A stretch of 37,341 nucleotides of DNA from Caballeronia sp. SEWSISQ10-4 2 (GTDB lineage Bacteria; Pseudomonadota; Gammaproteobacteria; Burkholderiales; Burkholderiaceae), in the NCBI RefSeq assembly GCF_030464885.1, contig NZ_JALPRJ010000077.1:1-37341 (forward strand), in the 5' to 3' direction. The notes beneath the pieces are model-generated. The model ran no database searches. It saw only the letters and a list, made by a program, of their open reading frames with translations, and had not been told where the DNA came from. Shown here one piece after another: positions 8,679 through 16,909 of this stretch (its first letter is position 1; every line of letters starts with the position of its first letter). The translations under genes were made by a program, and so were the position numbers.

Positions 8679-9206
8679 TGCCACGTTGATTGGAAGGAAG
8701 TGTAGTTGACGCTGTTGGCAGCGCATTCGGTTTCCGTGTGCCGCGGTGCCCATCCCCTGTGCTCGTCAGTCGGTCCGATGCGATACCTACGAAGTCGGTC
8801 GCTTTCTATCGGACCGCATCCGGCAGTACTCGACCCAAAGTCGCCAATGCATTTTCCCAGCAGCGGACATTGGCAGCGGTCATCTACTACTGGGGCATCT
8901 AAGAGATCGCCTTCGTCATACGGATAGCGATGCGTGTCTTTCTTCAGAGTTCATCATGAATGACCTTTCTTGTGTGTCTGTCGTTGAGACCGATGCGGTG
9001 AATTGTGTCGATCCGGATCTTCACATTCGAGCCTGAAGGTTTGTTGCCTACGTTGAACTTAGAGATTCAGGACCTTGCGGATCTCAGGCCCGGATATTCC
9101 AGTGTCAATGCAGGCGCATTCAACTTGGGCTGTCGTCTACTCCGGGAAGGAACCGATGGTTTGGCCCTTCCCGAAGCCGCGTTGAACGAGTGAAAAAGCG
9201 TGCGCC
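8679..9206. other. Gene-poor interval with a degenerate interspersed repeat
   Basis: No reading frame here looks coding. Bases about 8750-8895 resemble the degenerate Burkholderiaceae-type intergenic repeat (paired cggtc / gcggaca words around a GACCCAAAG core) seen elsewhere in this window. A short frame at 9005-9193 has no ribosome site or recognisable content. Confidence 0.3.
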
Positions 9207-10001
9207 CTATGCAATGGTACGAACGACACCGCCGTCGACGCGCAAGGAAGTACCTGTTGTCGCCGACGCCTGCTCCGAGCAGACATAGACGACCAGGTTT
9301 GCGACTTCTTCGGTTGTCGCGAAGCGATTGAGGAGCGTGGTCGGGCGATTCGTTTTCAGGAACTGCTGCTCGGCTTCCTCACGCGTAATGCCTTGCGCAT
9401 CTGCGTTCGCCTGCGCCCAACCACTCATGATCTCCGAATTCGTCGGACCAGGGAGAACCGAATTAACGGTGACGCCCGTTCCGCCGACCACCTCGGCCAA
9501 GCCCCTCGCAATGGCGAGCTGAGCGGTCTTGGTCGTGGCGTAGTCGATCATGTCCTTGGGGATGGCAAGCGCGGACTCACTGCTGATGAAGACGACGCGC
9601 CCCCAGCCGCGCTTCGTCATGTTCGGCACATAGTGGCGGGAGGCGCGAATGCCGCTCATGACGTTAAGTTCGAAGAGATCGATCCACTCGCTGTCCTCAA
9701 TTTCGAAGAAGGACTTCGGACGCCCAGTACCCACATTGTTGACGAGAATGTCCGCATCCGGCGCCTGCGCGAACAACTCCGCCGCGCCTTCCGGGGTCGC
9801 AAGATCTGCGATGACGCCGGTAAACTCCGTCTTTGGCAAGAGTTCGCGAAGCTCCCGAAGCGCCGTGGAGACGCGCTTCTCTGTGCGGCCGTTGATGACG
9901 ACCGCGGCGCCTGCGCGCCCCAGCCCTTCTGCAATGGCTCGGCCGATACCTGCCGTTGACCCGGTAACGACCGCCTTGCGGCCAGTAAGATCGATATTCA
10001 T
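9207..10001 (-). CDS. SDR family NAD(P)-dependent oxidoreductase
   Basis: This 264-residue classical short-chain dehydrogenase has the cofactor motif TGSTAGIG (13-20), the NNVG motif (88-91), and the catalytic set Ser141, Tyr154 and Lys158 (YATTK). DGG near the C-terminus completes the family pattern. Arg39 after the second strand (INGRT) suggests NADPH preference, by family rule. Substrate unknown. It is divergent from the LysR gene across 98-104 bp with a candidate operator, so that regulator is likely to control it. Confidence 0.88.
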   Translation of the reverse strand: MNIDLTGRKAVVTGSTAGIGRAIAEGLGRAGAAVVINGRTEKRVSTALRELRELLPKTEFTGVIADLATPEGAAELFAQAPDADILVNNVGTGRPKSFFEIEDSEWIDLFELNVMSGIRASRHYVPNMTKRGWGRVVFISSESALAIPKDMIDYATTKTAQLAIARGLAEVVGGTGVTVNSVLPGPTNSEIMSGWAQANADAQGITREEAEQQFLKTNRPTTLLNRFATTEEVANLVVYVCSEQASATTGTSLRVDGGVVRTIA

Positions 10002-10067
10002 GACACCAGTCCTTCAACATGTGGAGAAAGCTGGATTGTGAGTGATGTCGGAATCAATGATAATGAC

Positions 10068-10087
10068 TTAATTTTGCATAATATTAA
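10068..10087. promoter_or_regulatory. Candidate LysR operator between SDR and LysR genes
   Basis: TTAAT-N10-ATTAA forms a dyad that includes the T-N11-A spacing of LysR-type sites, in an AT-rich stretch of an otherwise GC-rich divergent promoter. It sits just upstream of the lysR ribosome site, fitting negative autoregulation. Confidence 0.45.
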
Positions 10088-10105
10088 TTCCCAGGAGGAA
10101 TGGAG

Positions 10106-10996
10106 GTGGATCGATTCCACGAGTTAAACGCCTTCATAGCCGTGGTTGAAGCAGGCGGTTTTACCGCCGCCGCGCGTAGAACCGGCGATTCACAGTCGGC
10201 AATCAGTAAGGCTATCGGCGCGCTCGAGAGGCGCCTCGGCGTGGTGCTATTTAACCGAAGTACGCGCAGCGTGACCCTGACGGATCAGGGGCAGAGATAC
10301 TACGATCGGGCAAAACCGCTTCTTGACGAGATGGATGACGCCGACAGCGAGCTGACCAGCAGCACGCATAATGTCTCGGGTCTGATCAGGATCGCCGCAT
10401 CAGGTACTTTTGGCCGTCTTCATATTTTGCCGCTTATTCCCGACCTGCTATCAGTCAATCCTGGCCTTCAGGTGGATCTCATTCTCTCGGACTTCGTGCG
10501 AGATATGGTGGAAGATGGGATTGATCTGGCGATCCGAGTGGGGTCCGTGAACGATCCTGACGCGATCGTCAGGCGCGTGGCCAGCACCCCTCTCGTCTGC
10601 GTCGGATCCCGTCGCTACTTCGAGCAACGCGGAATGCCGAAGACCCCTGCCGAGCTCGTTGATCACAATTGCCTTTTATATCGCGGCTTGACGGAGTCAA
10701 CGCATTGGCCTTTTGTAGGGCCAGAAGGTAGATTTAGCGTGTCCGTGCACGGAAATCTCACGTCCAACAGTATCGAAACGATCCGGGCTGGTGTTCTAGC
10801 CGGTGTGGGAATCGGCCTGTTTGCCAAGATCTCTCTTGTCGATGATCTCCGACATCCGGACATCATCACCGTTCTCGACGAATTTATAGGCGACGCCAGA
10901 GACATAAGCCTCATCTGGCCAAGACGCCGATTTGTACCGGCGCGTGTGCGACAAGTCACCGATTTTTTCGCAGAGGCTATACCGCGGCGTATTTAG
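10106..10996 (+). CDS. LysR family transcriptional regulator
   Basis: This 296-residue protein starts MDRFHELNAFIAVVEAGGF, the typical opening of LysR proteins of this clade. The helix-turn-helix spans about 16-58 (SQSAISKAIGALERRLG) and the two-lobed effector domain about 88-290. GTG 10106 is chosen because AGGAGG at 10093-10098 is seven bases before it; the ATG at 10100 would leave only one base after the ribosome site. It is divergent from the SDR gene and presumably regulates it, sensing an unknown small molecule. Confidence 0.9.
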   Translation: MDRFHELNAFIAVVEAGGFTAAARRTGDSQSAISKAIGALERRLGVVLFNRSTRSVTLTDQGQRYYDRAKPLLDEMDDADSELTSSTHNVSGLIRIAASGTFGRLHILPLIPDLLSVNPGLQVDLILSDFVRDMVEDGIDLAIRVGSVNDPDAIVRRVASTPLVCVGSRRYFEQRGMPKTPAELVDHNCLLYRGLTESTHWPFVGPEGRFSVSVHGNLTSNSIETIRAGVLAGVGIGLFAKISLVDDLRHPDIITVLDEFIGDARDISLIWPRRRFVPARVRQVTDFFAEAIPRRI

Positions 10997-11015
10997 CCCC
11001 CCGAACTTAGGAAAA

Positions 11016-11774
11016 ATGGTCAGCGATGGCGGAGGGGGGCCTTCGGATCAGTCAAGCGGACCTCCTAGTGATCGCGCGAGCCATGAAAGCTCAAGAAGCA
11101 GAGCACGAACACTGTCCAGTCCCCTGAAACATGGTTGGTATTGCTCGCTCGAACACCTCACATTCCATCCTTGCCGAAGGTTTCGTCGCACAGCCAGACG
11201 CCATCTGTCGGCACCGGATGGCCTGCTCGCAAGAAGCAGCAAGCTGCTTAAGAATTTTGACCCCAACAACCTGCGCAGCGTCTATGCCGCACTGTCGACA
11301 ACCTTTCCGCATGACCGGTTTGGCTATACCACGTATCAGCAGGACAAGCTCATCGCCGCCTACTACTACCGTCCATTTGTACCTGCGATCATTGCAGCCC
11401 CGGACGACGCGACCAAGGATGCACTAGCGCTGCCACTGTTCGACAAAGAACTGGACGGAATCAAGCCGGCGATGAATCCTTTGCCGAATTTCGGCTATTA
11501 CATGCCCTGGGCGCGTAGCGACTTCATGGACAACCATCAGGTCACAGCAATTAGCTTCACCGGATCGGGTATTCACGAGAACGGGGTCAACGCTGACGTC
11601 GGCGATTTTGTCAACGCCCTGCTTAACCAGAAAGATCCCGCGGATACGCCTGTGATGAAGGCGTTCCGAACCGAACAGTGGTCGGATTTCACGTTCTCCA
11701 CATTCCTCACTTTCATCGACAGTATTTTCAATCTCAGTGGAGAAGCTGGTCCGATAACCACTCATCCGGCCTGA
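11016..11774 (+). CDS. Unrecognised protein, possibly a remnant of a larger gene
   Basis: ATG 11016 follows AGGA at 11008. The frame encodes about 252 residues. The first 45 are Ser/Gly/Arg rich (MVSDGGGGPSDQSSG) and look disordered. From about residue 78 the composition becomes ordinary globular protein: KNFDPNNLRSVYAAL, YTTYQQDKLIAAYYYRPFVP, FGYYMPWARSDFMDNHQ and GSGIHENGVNADVG. I do not recognise a family. The abrupt change suggests either an effector-like disordered N-terminus or a C-terminal piece of a bigger gene fused to non-coding sequence. It begins 19 bases after the lysR stop. Confidence 0.4.
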   Translation: MVSDGGGGPSDQSSGPPSDRASHESSRSRARTLSSPLKHGWYCSLEHLTFHPCRRFRRTARRHLSAPDGLLARSSKLLKNFDPNNLRSVYAALSTTFPHDRFGYTTYQQDKLIAAYYYRPFVPAIIAAPDDATKDALALPLFDKELDGIKPAMNPLPNFGYYMPWARSDFMDNHQVTAISFTGSGIHENGVNADVGDFVNALLNQKDPADTPVMKAFRTEQWSDFTFSTFLTFIDSIFNLSGEAGPITTHPA

Positions 11775-12134
11775 TCTCCAACGACCGGCCGTCGCCCATT
11801 CGGAAAGGGACGGCCGGCGCGGAATTGTCGACAATCCATACAGCCACGTCGAGTGACCGTTCTTGGCCGGGTACCGCCTCATGCCTCGGGCATTCACAGG
11901 CTTAAGCTCACAAGACCGCGATCGGCGGCACGCGACCACTTCAGGCACCCGGCTCCCTCAAAAGCGGCCGTTCATGGCAAGGCTCCCCTAATGGGCAAGG
12001 CGCTTGACGTCGATCGACCTTGCCGATCCGTACATCATTGCACACTGTTATAGCGTTTTCGGCGAGTGCTGTGTATCGACGCCAGCCGGACCTTTCCGCA
12101 CAATGCCACTGCCTCCCCGCTCACTCCTGACGCC
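11775..12134. other. Intergenic region upstream of the nitrilase cluster
   Basis: No convincing gene. It should contain the promoter and any MocR site for the three-gene cluster. Bases about 11800-11990 resemble the degenerate interspersed repeat (GTCGAC, TTGGCCGGG, CGGCCGTTCATGGC words). No clear paired operator was found. Confidence 0.3.
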
Positions 12135-13208
12135 ATGAAAACCTACTCCGCTTTCCGGGCCGCCGCCTGTCACGTCGCGCCGTATTACTTCGATACCCCA
12201 CGCACAATCGACAAGGCGTGCGCACTGATCGCCGAAGCCGCAGGCAACGGCGCCGAACTGATCGCGTTTCCCGAAGCCTTTGTCTCTTCGTTTCCGGTCT
12301 GGTCCGGTGTCTACGCGCCGGTCGATGTACACGACTTCTTTTTCAAACTCGCATCGAGCGCAATCGAGGTTCCCGGGCCGGAGGTCGCCCGCTTGCAGGA
12401 AGCCGCGAGGCGCCATGGCGTCATCGTCTCGATCGGAATCAACGAAGGCACGCCTATCAGTCCTGCATGCGTCTGGGATACCAACCTCCTGATTGGAGAC
12501 GACGGACGCATTCTGAACCGCCATCGCAAGCTGGTGCCGACCTATTGGGAAAAGCTCACATGGGCGAATGGCGATGGCAGCGGATTGCGGGTCGTCGAGA
12601 CCAAGGCTGGACGAATAGGCACACTGGTCTGCGGCGAGAACACCAATTCTCTCGCTCGCTTTGCGCTGCTCGCCCAAGGCGAGAACGTGCATATTTCTTC
12701 ATTTTCGCCGCGCTGGCCGACGCATCCGCCGGGCGAGGCATCTTACGATCTTGAGGCAGCCATACGGTTGCGAGCAGGGGCTCATGCGTTTGAGGGCAAG
12801 GTTTTCAACATCGTCGCCTCCGGATTCCTGCCGCCCGAAGCGATAGACCTCATCGCCCGCGACAATGCGCGCGCACGGCAATTGCTCGAGGAATCACCCA
12901 AGAGCGTGTCGATGATCTTCGGACCGAACGGCACAGTCATCAGCGATACGCTGCGGGACGAAGAAGGCATTGTCTATGCCGATATCGACCTCAAGCAGTG
13001 CGTCGTGCCCAAACAGTTTCAGGACGTCGTCGGTTACTACAACCGTTTCGATGTGTTTCAGTTGAAAGTGAACCGCCGTGCGCTCGCCCCGGCCGAATTC
13101 AGCGATGGCGTGGCCGGCGTCCGGTACGATGACCTGTCCGGGGCTGGGTCGACTTCCCCGGAAGAGGCGTGGCCGATCGAGTTGGCCGACGGTATGAACA
13201 GACCATGA
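12135..13208 (+). CDS. Nitrilase (carbon-nitrogen hydrolase family, nitrilase branch)
   Basis: This 357-residue protein has the complete nitrilase triad: Glu47 (FPEAF), Lys132 (HRKLVPTYWEK) and the nucleophile Cys166 in CGENTN, the signature of true nitrilases (R-CN to R-COOH plus NH3) as opposed to amidases. Length fits the family. ATG 12135 is chosen because MKTYSAFRAAACHVAP is the normal opening; a GTG at 12066 would add an unlikely 23-residue tail, though no strong ribosome site marks either. Its stop overlaps the start of the threonine aldolase-like gene (ATGA), so the two are translated together. With the PhzF-like and MocR genes it forms a probable pathway unit. Substrate unknown. Confidence 0.9.
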   Translation: MKTYSAFRAAACHVAPYYFDTPRTIDKACALIAEAAGNGAELIAFPEAFVSSFPVWSGVYAPVDVHDFFFKLASSAIEVPGPEVARLQEAARRHGVIVSIGINEGTPISPACVWDTNLLIGDDGRILNRHRKLVPTYWEKLTWANGDGSGLRVVETKAGRIGTLVCGENTNSLARFALLAQGENVHISSFSPRWPTHPPGEASYDLEAAIRLRAGAHAFEGKVFNIVASGFLPPEAIDLIARDNARARQLLEESPKSVSMIFGPNGTVISDTLRDEEGIVYADIDLKQCVVPKQFQDVVGYYNRFDVFQLKVNRRALAPAEFSDGVAGVRYDDLSGAGSTSPEEAWPIELADGMNRP

Positions 13209-14257
13209 AACTGATCGATCTTTACAGCGATACGCAGACAGTGCCCACCGAAGGCATGCGAGTCGCCATGGCCACAGCGAAGGTCGGCGACGAGCAGATG
13301 GACGGAGATCCCACAACGCGCGAGTTGTGTATCCGGGTCGCAGAGCAACTGGATTTCGAGGCGGCGGTTTTCATGCCGTCGGGAACGATGTGCAACCTCG
13401 TTGCAACGCTCGTGCATACCCGTCCCGGCGATGAACTCATTGCCGACGCCCAGTCGCACATCTGTACCACCGAGGGCGCGGGCGCCGCGGCGATAGCAGG
13501 GGTGGCGATCAATCCGATCCCGACCCGCAACGGCATCTTTACGGCGGATGAATGCCGGGCCGCGATCCGCGAACCGTCCCGAACGGCCCCTCGCTCTGCG
13601 ATGATCAGCATTGAGCAGACCACCAACTTTAGCGGCGGCGCAGTGTGGCCCATCGACGTGCTCCACGGCGTTCGCGACGCCGCGCTCGACGCCGGCCTGC
13701 GCACGCATATCGACGGCGCGCGGCTCTTCAATGCGAGTGCTGCCACCGGTGTGCCATTAAAGGCTTATACCGACGGCTGGGATAGCGCATGGGTCGACTT
13801 CAGCAAGGCAATGGGATGCCCGTTCGGTGCAGTCCTATGCGGAGATGCTCGTTTCATGCGCGACGCGTGGACATGGAAGTATCGGCTCGGTGGTGCGATG
13901 CGGCAGTCCGGAATCGTGGCCGCGGCCGCGCTTTATGCGCTCGATCATCACGTGACACGCCTTGCCGACGATCACGCCAACGCAGCGCTATTCATCAGGT
14001 TGCTAGCCAGCGAGCCCTACTTCGTATTCGAAGCGCCAAACCCGATCACAAACCTTGTTTTGTTCAGGCTGCAAGGCCTGCACGTCAATACCGTCACCTT
14101 CGTCGAGCATGCCTTGCAGCGCGGCGTGCGCCTTCGCAAGCTGTCCGACGGACGTCTGCGTGCCACGACCCATCTCGACGTAACGCGCGATCAGGTCGTC
14201 GCAGCGGCGGGCATTCTGAATGACCTTGCACGCGAACTTGCAGCCGACGCTTCATAG
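13205..14257 (+). CDS. Threonine aldolase-like / beta-eliminating lyase, PLP enzyme
   Basis: This 350-residue fold-type I PLP enzyme matches the low-specificity threonine aldolase family. His85 stacks on the cofactor, Asp170 and Arg173 lie in HIDGAR, and Lys201 in FSKAMGCPFG is the Schiff-base lysine. Family members cleave beta-hydroxy amino acids to glycine and an aldehyde, or eliminate a beta group. ATG 13205 overlaps the nitrilase stop by four bases. The PhzF-like gene starts 19 bases downstream. In this setting it probably acts on an unusual amino acid handled by its neighbours, not on threonine itself (inference). Confidence 0.87.
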   Translation: MKLIDLYSDTQTVPTEGMRVAMATAKVGDEQMDGDPTTRELCIRVAEQLDFEAAVFMPSGTMCNLVATLVHTRPGDELIADAQSHICTTEGAGAAAIAGVAINPIPTRNGIFTADECRAAIREPSRTAPRSAMISIEQTTNFSGGAVWPIDVLHGVRDAALDAGLRTHIDGARLFNASAATGVPLKAYTDGWDSAWVDFSKAMGCPFGAVLCGDARFMRDAWTWKYRLGGAMRQSGIVAAAALYALDHHVTRLADDHANAALFIRLLASEPYFVFEAPNPITNLVLFRLQGLHVNTVTFVEHALQRGVRLRKLSDGRLRATTHLDVTRDQVVAAAGILNDLARELAADAS

Positions 14258-14276
14258 CTTATCGAGAAAGCCCTCC

Positions 14277-15176
14277 ATGATCACATCGCAACCCAGTGTG
14301 TTCCTCGTCGATGTCTTTACGCAGGATGCCTTTTGGGGCAATCCCGTGGCTGTGATCGCCGCCGGGACCCGACTGTCACCTGAGCGTATGTTGCGAATCG
14401 CGCGCTGGACCGGCATGCCGGAAACGGTCTTCGTCCTGCCGCAGGAACCACGCCGCCGTGCGGATAACGAGGCCGATTACGACGTGAGAATCTGGTCGCC
14501 GTTGTGTGAATTGCCGTTTGCCGGCCATCCATCGATCGGTACCGCACACGTGTTGCTTGAAGAAGGGGCCATTGAGCCCACCCATGGACAATTCGTGCAG
14601 CAATGCCCTGCTGGGCGTATCGACATGCGCGTCACCTTGATCGGTGCACAGCGACGGATCTCATTTCGTACGCCGGTGCCGACGGTAGAACGGCCGGATA
14701 ACGCCGGCCATGCAGCCGTTCTCACGGCGCTCGGATACAGAGGACCGTCGGCGCAGGTTGCGCTTGTCGAAGCCGGTGCACGATGGATCGTCGTCGAGAT
14801 GATCAGTGCGTCGGATGTCAACGCGTTGAAGCCAAACCTGGAACGGGTGCAAGCGTTAAGCGTCTTGTACCGGGTCTCGGGCATCACCGTGCTCGGGCAC
14901 GTGCAAGCCGGCGACGTGAACTTCGAGGTGCGGTCGTTCGCGCCCGCGATCGGCGTACCGGAAGACGCCGTATGTGGAGGCGGGAACGCGTGTGCTGCGT
15001 CGTGGGTCGCCTATCGAAACGACTGGCGAACGGGCTGCGCCGACTGCACCGTTAGCCAGGGACGGCACGTCGATCGCGCGGGTCGCGTCTTCTGGGAGGG
15101 TCCGGATCAGGACCGGCGCATCGAGATTGGAGGCTTTGCCGTAACGATATCGGCGGGCACCTTCCGTTTGCCTTGA
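14277..15176 (+). CDS. PhzF family isomerase / epimerase-like protein
   Basis: This 299-residue protein has the two-lobed PhzF pattern: DVFTQDAFWGNPVAV at the N-terminus, the catalytic Glu49 in GMPETVF, FAGHPSIGTAH near 81, and the second-lobe mirror EDAVCGGGNA near 240. PhzF enzymes use the Glu/Asp pair for acid-base proton shifts, as in phenazine synthesis or amino-acid epimerisation. No other phenazine genes are present, so a proton-shift step on the nitrilase/aldolase pathway intermediate is more likely (inference). It is the last gene of the cluster and converges on the MocR gene with a 23-bp gap. Confidence 0.87.
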   Translation: MITSQPSVFLVDVFTQDAFWGNPVAVIAAGTRLSPERMLRIARWTGMPETVFVLPQEPRRRADNEADYDVRIWSPLCELPFAGHPSIGTAHVLLEEGAIEPTHGQFVQQCPAGRIDMRVTLIGAQRRISFRTPVPTVERPDNAGHAAVLTALGYRGPSAQVALVEAGARWIVVEMISASDVNALKPNLERVQALSVLYRVSGITVLGHVQAGDVNFEVRSFAPAIGVPEDAVCGGGNACAASWVAYRNDWRTGCADCTVSQGRHVDRAGRVFWEGPDQDRRIEIGGFAVTISAGTFRLP

Positions 15177-15199
15177 GACGACTACAGATACGCGCGAAA

Positions 15200-16630
15200 T
15201 TACTGCAGTTCGCGCACCATCTGACCCAATCGGGCGAGCGCATCACAGCGGCTACCCGTCATGCGAAACCCGCAATTCAGGCGCACATGATCGCTGAACT
15301 CGCCCGTAGGGGAAAACAGCGTGCCCGGTGCGATGGTGATACCGTCATCGAGGGCGCGCCGATAAAGCGCCATGGCCGAGACCTCGCGCGGTAAACGAAT
15401 CCATAACAGATAACCGCCGCTCGGCATGTTGACCTCGGTGCCTGGACCAAACAGGCTCTCGACCTGCGCCAGGGTCTCGGCCACCTGTAGACGGCATTGG
15501 TTTCTCAGCTGACGCAAATGATGCTGATAGCCCCCAGCGGCAAGATAATCACCGATCGCTTCCTGTATCAAAAGGGGCTGCCCGACGCTCATCGTTTGTT
15601 TCAGCGATACGAGCCGCTCGTGATGCTGTCCGCCCGACACCCAGCCAACCCTCAATCCCGGCGCGAGCGTCTTGGTCAACGAACTGCATAGCAACACGTT
15701 CCCCTTTCGATCATATGATTTGGCGGCGCGCTGCGTTGCCTGGAAGTGGAGATCGCTGAAGGTCGCATCTTCGATGAGCGGAATCTGCAAGCGTTCGAGC
15801 GCTTCGACCAGTTCCAGTTTGACCTCGTCATCCATGCTCGCGCCGTCTGGATTGCTAACGTTTGTCGACATCAGACACGCGCCGATCCGCCGCCGCCCTG
15901 CCAGCCGTTCGACCTCTGCTATGGCTCGGGCGGGATCGGAATGGAACGGCAGTGGGATGGCTAGCATGCCGAGCTGCGCAATCGTCGATAAAAACCCGTA
16001 ATACGCCGGCGATTCCACGACGATAACATCTCCCGCCTGAGCGACCGCTTGAAGACACAAGCCAAATGCCTCGATACAGCCATTCGTCACCAGAATGTCG
16101 TCCGCAGCGAGACTGCAATTCCATGATCGCGCGTGGAAGGCCAGGCTGTCGCGCAGGTGCTTCGATCCCGACGAGAACGAAACCTGCGTCAACAACTCGC
16201 CATGCCTGCGGGCAGCCGAAGCAATACTGCGTGACAACGCGCCAACGGGAAACAGATCTTTCTCGCACAGCGCCGTACCGAAGGAGACGACATGCGCGGC
16301 GTCATCGATACGGTTCAACGCAGTGTGGGAAAACTCCGCGTCGACAATCGTAGCAGGCGCCGGAGGCGGCGCGGCGCCTCCGGCAGCGCCAGCGCACACA
16401 TAAAAGCCTTTTTGCGGACGGCTTTCGATGGCTTGCCGGTCTTCAAGCGCTCGATAGGCAGCGAGCACTGTCGTCACGCTAACGGCACACCGCCGGCTCA
16501 TTTCACGAACGGATGGAAGGCGCTGGCCCGCCGCCCAAAGTCCGCGCTCAATTTCGTCCATCAGGCGAGAGGCGAGTGAAACGTGCAGAAAGTTGGGTGA
16601 AGCGGGCATGGAGGGTAAATGCAGCGGCAA
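15200..16630 (-). CDS. MocR-type regulator (GntR winged helix fused to aminotransferase domain)
   Basis: This 476-residue protein joins a GntR winged-helix domain (about 15-78, LPSVREMSRRCAVSVTTV) to a fold-type I aminotransferase-like domain. Lys320 in SSLTKTLAPGLRVGW is the PLP lysine. The linker is Ala/Pro rich (80-95). MocR regulators bind a PLP-amino acid adduct and usually control the neighbouring gene set, so the nitrilase-aldolase-PhzF cluster that converges on it is the likely target. An in-frame ATG at residue 8 is an alternative start. It has its own 3' end 23 bp from phzF, with no obvious terminator between. Confidence 0.9.
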   Translation of the reverse strand: MPLHLPSMPASPNFLHVSLASRLMDEIERGLWAAGQRLPSVREMSRRCAVSVTTVLAAYRALEDRQAIESRPQKGFYVCAGAAGGAAPPPAPATIVDAEFSHTALNRIDDAAHVVSFGTALCEKDLFPVGALSRSIASAARRHGELLTQVSFSSGSKHLRDSLAFHARSWNCSLAADDILVTNGCIEAFGLCLQAVAQAGDVIVVESPAYYGFLSTIAQLGMLAIPLPFHSDPARAIAEVERLAGRRRIGACLMSTNVSNPDGASMDDEVKLELVEALERLQIPLIEDATFSDLHFQATQRAAKSYDRKGNVLLCSSLTKTLAPGLRVGWVSGGQHHERLVSLKQTMSVGQPLLIQEAIGDYLAAGGYQHHLRQLRNQCRLQVAETLAQVESLFGPGTEVNMPSGGYLLWIRLPREVSAMALYRRALDDGITIAPGTLFSPTGEFSDHVRLNCGFRMTGSRCDALARLGQMVRELQ

Positions 16631-16744
16631 GCGATGGAGTCGACCGGTTCTCTAAATCGAGACACGTGTGAACGGGTCAATCATAGCGCGTTGGTGCATC
16701 ACACCCAAGCGCGAGACACACCATTGGACTCCAACAACGATTGA

Positions 16745-16865
16745 CTGCTGTTGGCCGACCTCCGCCTGATGCGGTCGGTTCAGGTCGACCCCTTACAGAC
16801 ATTTACCAACCCTGCAAAAATGTCCGCTTTTCGACATGTAGCGGACCTTCGGCGCTACGACTACC
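16745..16865. repeat. Degenerate interspersed repeat
   Basis: Contains GGCCGACCTCCGCCTGATG, GGTCGACCC and a hairpin-like pair, GTCCGCTTTT / ATGTAGCGGAC. These words recur in other intergenic spaces of this window and are typical in style of Burkholderiaceae intergenic repeats. Confidence 0.4.
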
Positions 16866-16875
16866 GATAGCGCAT

Positions 16876-16900
16876 GCATGCCCGTGTCGCACGGGCATGC
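16876..16900. terminator. Perfect 11-bp hairpin downstream of the TonB receptor gene
   Basis: GCATGCCCGTG and CACGGGCATGC flank a TCG loop, nine bases after the minus-strand stop codon. Stem strength and position suit a terminator, but no T-run follows on the minus strand. Confidence 0.55.
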
Positions 16901-16909
16901 AGCCGACGT

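Noticed and set aside
9005..9193. A 62-codon plus-strand frame before the SDR gene
   Set aside because: No ribosome site or recognisable motif; too weak to call.
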